Origin: Curtobacterium sp. 'Ferrero'
Lineage (GTDB): Bacteria; Actinomycetota; Actinomycetes; Actinomycetales; Microbacteriaceae
Direction: 5' to 3'
DNA: 64,000 nucleotides
Assembly: GCF_002412165.1 (NCBI RefSeq)
Contig: NZ_NXIA01000005.1
Coordinates: forward strand, 1-64,000
Shown here: in pieces, positions 58,343-64,000 of the stretch
Layout: every line of letters begins with the position of its first letter
How positions within the stretch are numbered: position 1 is the first letter of the stretch
The notes under the pieces: generated by a model
The model's database searches: none
Seen by the model: the letters and a program-made list of their open reading frames with translations, nothing else
What the model was told of the DNA's origin: nothing
Translations under genes and position numbers: made by a program

Positions 58343-60394
58343 CTACTCCGACTTCGGCCGCCGCCACCAGGGCAGTTCGTCCTCGGGGATCTGGTCGGTC
58401 GCGTCCCATCCCGGACGGGCCGGTGCCGAGGCGGCGGGAGCCGTCGCCGCGTCGTCGTCGACGTCGTCGCGACCCGCCACGAACTCCTCGGTGCTCCACG
58501 GGAACGCGGGCTGCGGCTCGGTACCGGGCGCCGTCGGGAGCGGCTCGTCGTCGACGGGGCGCCGCTGCGCCTCGGCGTCGGCGCCGGTCACGCGGTCGCG
58601 GAGGGCCCCGGCCCGGTCGCGCACGTCGCCCGCGGCGTCGCGGAGCCGGTCCCTCAGAGCGGTGCGCGCGCGCTGCGGGCCCGCTGCGGGTGTCGGCGTG
58701 ACGCGCTCGCTGGCCACGGCGTCGGTGCGGGCCCAGTCCGGCAGGGCGACGTCGGCGTCGGGGTCGGATGCGGCTGCGGCTGCGGCTGCGGCTGCGTCGG
58801 GGCCGGCTGGGTGCTGCGCATCGGCGGCCGACCGGGAGGCACGGCTCGGCTCCGCCAGGCCGGTCCGGCGCGCGGGCGGCGCGTCTGCGGCGGCATCGTC
58901 GTCGGTGATCGGCTCGGTCAGGGCGGACGGTCCGGCGCCGGCCACGCGGAGGTGCTCGGCGTGCTCGGCGTGCTCGTGGTGCTCGTCGTGCTCGTCGTGC
59001 TTGCTGTGCTCGTCGGGCTCGCCGGGGACTCCGTGAGCTCCGTGGGTCTCGCGGACCACGAACCGGTGGCTGTCGGTGCTCCGCACGGCTCCGGCGCGGT
59101 CGAGGGCCGCCAGCAGCGACTCCTCGGGCTCGACCGGGTCGTCCTCGGTCTCGGTCCACCGCTCACGTCGCGCGGGCAGGCGCACCAGGTCGCTCCCGAT
59201 CGCGAGCGCCACCGCGGCCGGGACGCCGACCTCGAGCGCGGCGACGAGGCCCACGACCAGTCCGTCCGGCCCGACGTCGGCGAGCCGTCCCGGTCCGAAG
59301 GACCCGGAGGACAGCCATGCGACCCCTCCGGTCAGCACCCCGGCGACGACGCCGGCCGCCACGCCGCCGAGCGCCCGGTACAGCGCCGAGTCCTGCGCGC
59401 CGAGCGCACGCACGAGCCGGGGCCGGAGCATGCCGGCGACCGCGAACCCGGCGACGACGGGCACCAAGACCCAGACGAGGCCGAAGGTGTGCCCGGACGC
59501 GGGCAGCGCGCCGAACACCGGTAGCCCGGGGATCGGACCGAGCGCTGTGCCGATCGGCGAGACGCTCGACCCGGTCCCGATCGCGAAGCCGGGTCCGACG
59601 AGCCACGCGGTCGCCCACCCCACGAGGTCCGGGACGAACGCGAGCTGGCCGACGGTCAGGGCGACGCCCCCGACGACACCGGCGTGCGAGCGCTCGTAGA
59701 GGGTGATGACCTCGGCGAAGGACCCGAACAGCAGGAAGGCGACGACGACACCGGCGATCCCGACCACCACGGCGGTGACGGCCGTCCCGGCGCGGAGCCC
59801 GAACGCGATGACCGCACGCCACACCGCGGGGATGCGCTGCACGAGGTCGATCGCCCGCTGCGACACCGCGTCCGCCGGGAGCATCCGCCGCACGCGGCAC
59901 AGCTCGGAGGCGGCGAAGGCGGGGATGCCGAACCACAGCGCGGGGAGCACGACGGCCTGCCACGTGCTCGGCTGCGTGGCCGTCGACGTGGACGACAGGG
60001 CGATCAGGAGGCCGAGGACGGCCACGACCGCGGTGCCGACGAGCACGCCGGTGGTGCGGTGCGCGGTCTCGGCGAACCGGCGCCCGGCACGGGCCCCGAG
60101 CCAGGCGGTGACGATCGCGAACCCGAGCGCCGCGACCGTGACGTGGATCGGTGCGGACGCCCCACTCACCCCGGACGCCTTCGCGGTGGCGGAACCGAGC
60201 ACGAACGTGACGTCGACCCCGTGCCCGACGAGCCACACGCTGCCGGTCGCCTTCCAGAAGACGTCCCAGTCGACCTGCAGCCCGTACTCGAAGCCCCACA
60301 GGAGCGTGAGCGGCACGAGCGCGATCCCGACGCCCACGCCGACCGTCACGATCCCCTCGATCGCGGCGAGCACGGCGGTTCCCAGGCGGTTCAT
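58343..60394 (-). CDS. DUF6350 polytopic membrane protein with His-rich and acidic tail
   Basis: A 683-residue protein. About ten to twelve membrane helices fill residues 1-395 ([20 protein letters not shown] near 26). The C-terminal ~290 residues are cytosolic and low complexity. They hold a His/Glu/Asp cluster ([20 protein letters not shown] near 465), an Ala run and many Arg-Asp repeats, and end in [14 protein letters not shown]. The core matches the actinobacterial DUF6350 family often linked to purN-purH. Function is unknown; some annotations call it a cell-division protein. Confidence 0.85.
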   Translation of the reverse strand: MNRLGTAVLAAIEGIVTVGVGVGIALVPLTLLWGFEYGLQVDWDVFWKATGSVWLVGHGVDVTFVLGSATAKASGVSGASAPIHVTVAALGFAIVTAWLGARAGRRFAETAHRTTGVLVGTAVVAVLGLLIALSSTSTATQPSTWQAVVLPALWFGIPAFAASELCRVRRMLPADAVSQRAIDLVQRIPAVWRAVIAFGLRAGTAVTAVVVGIAGVVVAFLLFGSFAEVITLYERSHAGVVGGVALTVGQLAFVPDLVGWATAWLVGPGFAIGTGSSVSPIGTALGPIPGLPVFGALPASGHTFGLVWVLVPVVAGFAVAGMLRPRLVRALGAQDSALYRALGGVAAGVVAGVLTGGVAWLSSGSFGPGRLADVGPDGLVVGLVAALEVGVPAAVALAIGSDLVRLPARRERWTETEDDPVEPEESLLAALDRAGAVRSTDSHRFVVRETHGAHGVPGEPDEHSKHDEHDEHHEHAEHAEHLRVAGAGPSALTEPITDDDAAADAPPARRTGLAEPSRASRSAADAQHPAGPDAAAAAAAAASDPDADVALPDWARTDAVASERVTPTPAAGPQRARTALRDRLRDAAGDVRDRAGALRDRVTGADAEAQRRPVDDEPLPTAPGTEPQPAFPWSTEEFVAGRDDVDDDAATAPAASAPARPGWDATDQIPEDELPWWRRPKSE

Positions 60395-60428
60395 CCGGGC
60401 CAGGGTACGTGCCGTGGGGCGGGAACGA

Positions 60429-60464
60429 CGGGAGGCACGGCGCGAACCCGCACCGTGCCTCCCG
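60429..60464. repeat. Dispersed palindrome between sucD and the DUF6350 gene
   Basis: CGGGAGGCACGG (60429-60440) and CCGTGCCTCCCG (60453-60464) are exact 12-base arms around a 12-base loop. It lies 35 bases beyond the sucD stop and likely terminates the sucCD transcript. Confidence 0.88.
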
Positions 60465-60498
60465 ACCGTGTCGACGGACCCGCGGTCCGACGGACCCG

Positions 60499-61392
<894 letters not shown>

Positions 61393-61407
61393 TGTTCTGC
61401 AGGCTCC

Positions 61408-62577
61408 TTACGCCGCGGCCGCGGCGAGCTCGGCGGCCTTCTCGGCCGCATCGTCCATGGTCGCGGCGACGGTGACGAGCGGGTGTGCCGCCTCCGCCAG
61501 GATCCGGCGACCCTCGTCCACGTTGTTGCCGTCGAGGCGCACGACGAGCGGCTTGGTCGCCGAGTCGCCGAGGATGCCGAGCGCGGCGACGATGCCGTTC
61601 GCGACGGCGTCGCAGGCGGTGATGCCGCCGAAGACGTTCACGAAGACGCTCTTCACCTGCGGGTCGCCGAGGATGACGTCGAGGCCGTTCGCCATGACCT
61701 CGGCCGAGGCGCCGCCACCGATGTCGAGGAAGTTCGCGGGCTTCACGCCGCCGTGGCGCTCACCGGCGTAGGCGACGACGTCGAGCGTCGACATGACGAG
61801 TCCGGCGCCGTTGCCGATGACGCCGACCTCGCCGTCGAGCTTGACGTAGTTGAGGCCGTGCTGCTTCGCCTTGGCCTCGAGCGGGTCCTCGCTGGCGGTG
61901 TCCTCGAGCTGCGCGTGGCCCTCGTGGCGGAACTCGGCGTTGTCGTCGAGCGAGACCTTGCCGTCGAGCGCGAGGATCTGGCCGTCGCCGGTGCGGACGA
62001 GGGGGTTGACCTCGACCAGGGTGGCGTCCTCGCCGGCGAAGACGTCGTAGAGCTTCGCGAAGACGGCGGCGACCTGCGGGACGAGGTCGTCCGGGAAGCC
62101 GGCCTGGCGTGCGATGTCCTCGCCCGCCTCCTGGTTGATGCCGGTCAGCGGGTTCACCTCGACCCGGGCCAGTGCCTCGGGCTTCTCGACGGCGAGCTGC
62201 TCGATCTCCATGCCGCCCTCGACGCTCACGAGGCTCAGGTAGGAGCGGTTCGCCCGGTCGAGCAGCACGGAGAAGTAGAACTCCTCGGCGATGTCCGCAC
62301 CCTGGGCGATCATCACGCGCTGGACGGTGTGGCCCTTGATGTCGAGGCCGAGGATCGCCTGCGCGTGCTCGTACGCCTCGTCCGGGGTCTTCGCGACCTT
62401 GACGCCGCCGGCCTTGCCGCGACCGCCGACCTTCACCTGCGCCTTGACGACGACCACGCCGCCGATCTTCTCGGCCGCTGCCTTCGCCTCCTCAGGGGTG
62501 TCGGCGATGATCCCCTGGAGGACGGGGACGCCGTAGGACTCGAAGAGGTCCCTGGCCTGGTACTCGAAAAGATCCAC
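61408..62577 (-). CDS. sucC: Succinyl-CoA synthetase, beta subunit
   Basis: Nucleotide-binding subunit of succinyl-CoA synthetase. GTG 62577 ([12 protein letters not shown]) is the family start, with GGAAGAAG upstream; the longer open frame upstream is not conserved. In 389 residues it has the ATP-grasp domain ([20 protein letters not shown] near 41; [20 protein letters not shown] near 210). The C-terminal CoA-ligase domain carries [12 protein letters not shown] and [17 protein letters not shown]. It is the first gene of sucCD. Confidence 0.97.
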   Translation of the reverse strand: MDLFEYQARDLFESYGVPVLQGIIADTPEEAKAAAEKIGGVVVVKAQVKVGGRGKAGGVKVAKTPDEAYEHAQAILGLDIKGHTVQRVMIAQGADIAEEFYFSVLLDRANRSYLSLVSVEGGMEIEQLAVEKPEALARVEVNPLTGINQEAGEDIARQAGFPDDLVPQVAAVFAKLYDVFAGEDATLVEVNPLVRTGDGQILALDGKVSLDDNAEFRHEGHAQLEDTASEDPLEAKAKQHGLNYVKLDGEVGVIGNGAGLVMSTLDVVAYAGERHGGVKPANFLDIGGGASAEVMANGLDVILGDPQVKSVFVNVFGGITACDAVANGIVAALGILGDSATKPLVVRLDGNNVDEGRRILAEAAHPLVTVAATMDDAAEKAAELAAAAA

Positions 62578-62637
62578 GCTGTTCTTCTTCCCGCACGTTC
62601 CGTGCGATCGGCATCGGTCACCTGGTTGCCACACTCC

Positions 62638-62664
62638 ACATCGAGGGTCGCTCGATGTCGAGAC
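62638..62664 (-). promoter_or_regulatory. sucC promoter region with a 21-base palindrome
   Basis: ACATCGAG (62638-62645) and CTCGATGT (62651-62658) are perfect arms around GGTCG. On the minus strand they lie in a stretch readable as TCGACA, a 17-base spacer, then TGGAGT, the same -10 word as the sugar-operon promoter. The palindrome would sit between -35 and -10, an ideal repressor position. The regulator is not identified. Confidence 0.55.
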
Positions 62665-62829
62665 AACGGCCGCGGGTCAGCCTAGCGCCGGCAGGTGGAC
62701 GCGCGGTGCGCGCGGGTGCGGACCGCTCACTGGCGGTCGACCGGGAGGCACGGATCGCCCCTGGTGCGCGCTGGCCGCAGCGCGCACTGCCGCAGGTGCC
62801 CCCAGGACCGCTCCGGCACGGTGGACGCG

Positions 62830-64000
62830 ATGGACACCGCACTCCGTACCCGCGCCGCCGACGTCTTCGGCTGGGACCTCCGAGACGCCCAGGCAACGGT
62901 CATCGACGCCGTGCTCCGCGGCCGTGACGCCCTGGCGCTGATGCCGACCGGCTCGGGCAAGTCCGCGATCTACCAGGTCGCCGGCCTCGCCCTGGACGGG
63001 CTGGTCGTCGTGGTGTCGCCGCTGGTGTCGCTGCAGCAGGACCAGGTCGTCGGGCTGCGGTCGCACCCGGACGCGCCGGCCGCCGTGACGATCAACGCGA
63101 CCGTCTCGGCGTCCGAAGTCGCCGACGCGTGGGACGCCATCGCCGCCGGGGACGTCCGCTACGTGTTCCTCGCGCCGGAACAGCTCGCGAAGGACGAGGT
63201 CGTCGAACGCCTCGCCGACGCCGGCGTCGCGCTCCTCACGGTCGACGAGGCGCACTGCGTGTCGTCGTGGGGGCACGACTTCCGTCCCGCGTACCTCGCG
63301 CTCGGTGAGGCTGCCGAGCGCCTCGGGCGTCCGCCGGTCCTCGCCCTGACGGCGACCGGCTCGGCTCCGGTCCGTGACGACGTCATCGCCCGGCTCGGCA
63401 TGCGGGACCCGGTGGTGCTGGCCGCGGGCTTCGACCGCCCCGGCATCCGCATCGAGGTCGAGCGGTACGCCGACGCCGACGACAAGCGCTCGGCCGTCGT
63501 CGAGCAGGCAGCCGCGGCGACCGGCACCGGCATCGTGTACGTCGCCACCCGTCGCGAGACCGACGAGTACGCCGACGCTCTCCGCGCGCGGGGCAAGGAC
63601 GCCCGGCCGTACCACGCCGGCATGCGGGTGAAGGACCGCGAGGCCGTGCTGCACGCCTTCCACGACGGCGAGCTCGACGTCGTGGTCGCGACGAGTGCGT
63701 TCGGCATGGGCATCGACAAGCCCGACGTCCGCTTCGTCCTGCACGCCGACGTCGCCGAGTCCGTCGACGCCCACTACCAGGAGATCGGTCGTGCCGGACG
63801 TGACGGCCAGCCGGCCACCGCGACGCTGCACTACCGCTCCGAGGACCTCGGCCTCCGCCGCTTCTTCGCCTCCGGGACCCCGAGGCCCGCGTCACTGCGC
63901 GCCGTGTTCGACGCCGTGCCCACGACCGGGTCGATCCCCCGCTCGGCCGTCGCGGACGCGTCGGGCCTGTCGTCCCGCACGGCAGCCCGCGCCGCGAACA
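62830..64000 (+). CDS. recQ: RecQ-family ATP-dependent DNA helicase (3' part beyond the window)
   Basis: The first 390 codons of a RecQ helicase, cut by the window end. Walker A is LMPTGSGKSAIYQV near residue 40. DEAH is in LLTVDEAHCVSSWGHDFRPA near 142, the aromatic-rich RecQ loop. Motif IV/V is VVATSAFGMGIDKPDVRFVL near 287, and motif VI is QEIGRAGRDGQP near 318. It unwinds DNA in recombination repair. ATG 62830 is chosen; GTG 62821 is in frame three codons earlier. It is divergent from sucCD. Confidence 0.94.
   Translation, partial: MDTALRTRAADVFGWDLRDAQATVIDAVLRGRDALALMPTGSGKSAIYQVAGLALDGLVVVVSPLVSLQQDQVVGLRSHPDAPAAVTINATVSASEVADAWDAIAAGDVRYVFLAPEQLAKDEVVERLADAGVALLTVDEAHCVSSWGHDFRPAYLALGEAAERLGRPPVLALTATGSAPVRDDVIARLGMRDPVVLAAGFDRPGIRIEVERYADADDKRSAVVEQAAAATGTGIVYVATRRETDEYADALRARGKDARPYHAGMRVKDREAVLHAFHDGELDVVVATSAFGMGIDKPDVRFVLHADVAESVDAHYQEIGRAGRDGQPATATLHYRSEDLGLRRFFASGTPRPASLRAVFDAVPTTGSIPRSAVADASGLSSRTAARAAN

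Overview
The window is chromosomal DNA from a very GC-rich actinobacterium. Gene content, many leaderless genes (a TANNNT -10 box 6-7 bases before the start codon), an 11-base direct-repeat PHO box, a DasR-type operator and a GGAGGC(G/A)CG palindrome family suggest Microbacteriaceae, probably Curtobacterium or a close relative. The genus is inferred, not proven. I see no prophage, insertion sequence, integrase, CRISPR array or rRNA. The right edge cuts recQ.

Layout. 1-4.6 kb: phosphate uptake operon pstSCAB behind a PHO box. 4.6-7.0 kb: a repeat array, an anti-sigma/ECF sigma pair (RskA/SigK type) and a candidate structured RNA. 7.0-10.7 kb: conserved unknown genes, tRNA-Lys(TTT) with a duplicated 3' half, a membrane acyltransferase and an SGNH hydrolase. 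10.7-14.8 kb: aldose epimerase and a DeoR-type regulator divergent from leaderless galT-galK. 15.5-18.7 kb: glyA-folD behind a ZTP riboswitch, divergent from clpS and a DUF2017 gene. 18.7-22.1 kb: an NmrA-like reductase, two MarR regulators with palindromic operators, and an MFS exporter. 22.4-26.8 kb: purU, a YrdB-like gene, nagA, then a SpoIIE-type phosphatase overlapping a BLUF-TetR fusion. 26.8-32.2 kb: a second MFS exporter, TerC, a PatB/MalY lyase, and nagB with a dre-like operator divergent from a NUDIX gene.

32.4-36.6 kb: a four-gene ABC importer. 36.8-40.1 kb: a DUF1905 protein, NAD(P)HX dehydratase, a histidine phosphatase and an AbiEi/DUF559-like protein. 40.4-49.4 kb: a glycan-use locus (GH38 alpha-mannosidase, sugar ABC importer, ROK regulator) with a PhzF gene. 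49.6-51.7 kb: GNAT acetyltransferase, alkyltransferase-like protein, hexapeptide acyltransferase, DUF805 protein. 51.7-55.4 kb: a heterodimeric ABC exporter with a long leader. 56.1-58.3 kb: purN-purH. 58.3-60.4 kb: a DUF6350 membrane protein. 60.5-62.6 kb: sucCD. 62.8 kb to the end: recQ.

How the genes connect. glyA, folD, purU, purN and purH are one-carbon and purine genes, and the ZTP riboswitch is a sensor of that pathway. nagA, nagB, gal and the GH38 cluster point to growth on amino sugars, galactose and mannose-rich glycans.

The least expected items are: (1) a TetR regulator whose N-terminal BLUF domain lacks the photocycle Tyr and Gln, translationally coupled to a phosphatase; (2) a three-locus family of 19-base tandem repeats sharing a hairpin end; (3) a compact three-hairpin RNA candidate just downstream of a -10 box; (4) a dispersed palindrome family that includes a perfect 48-base palindrome and extends into coding sequence.
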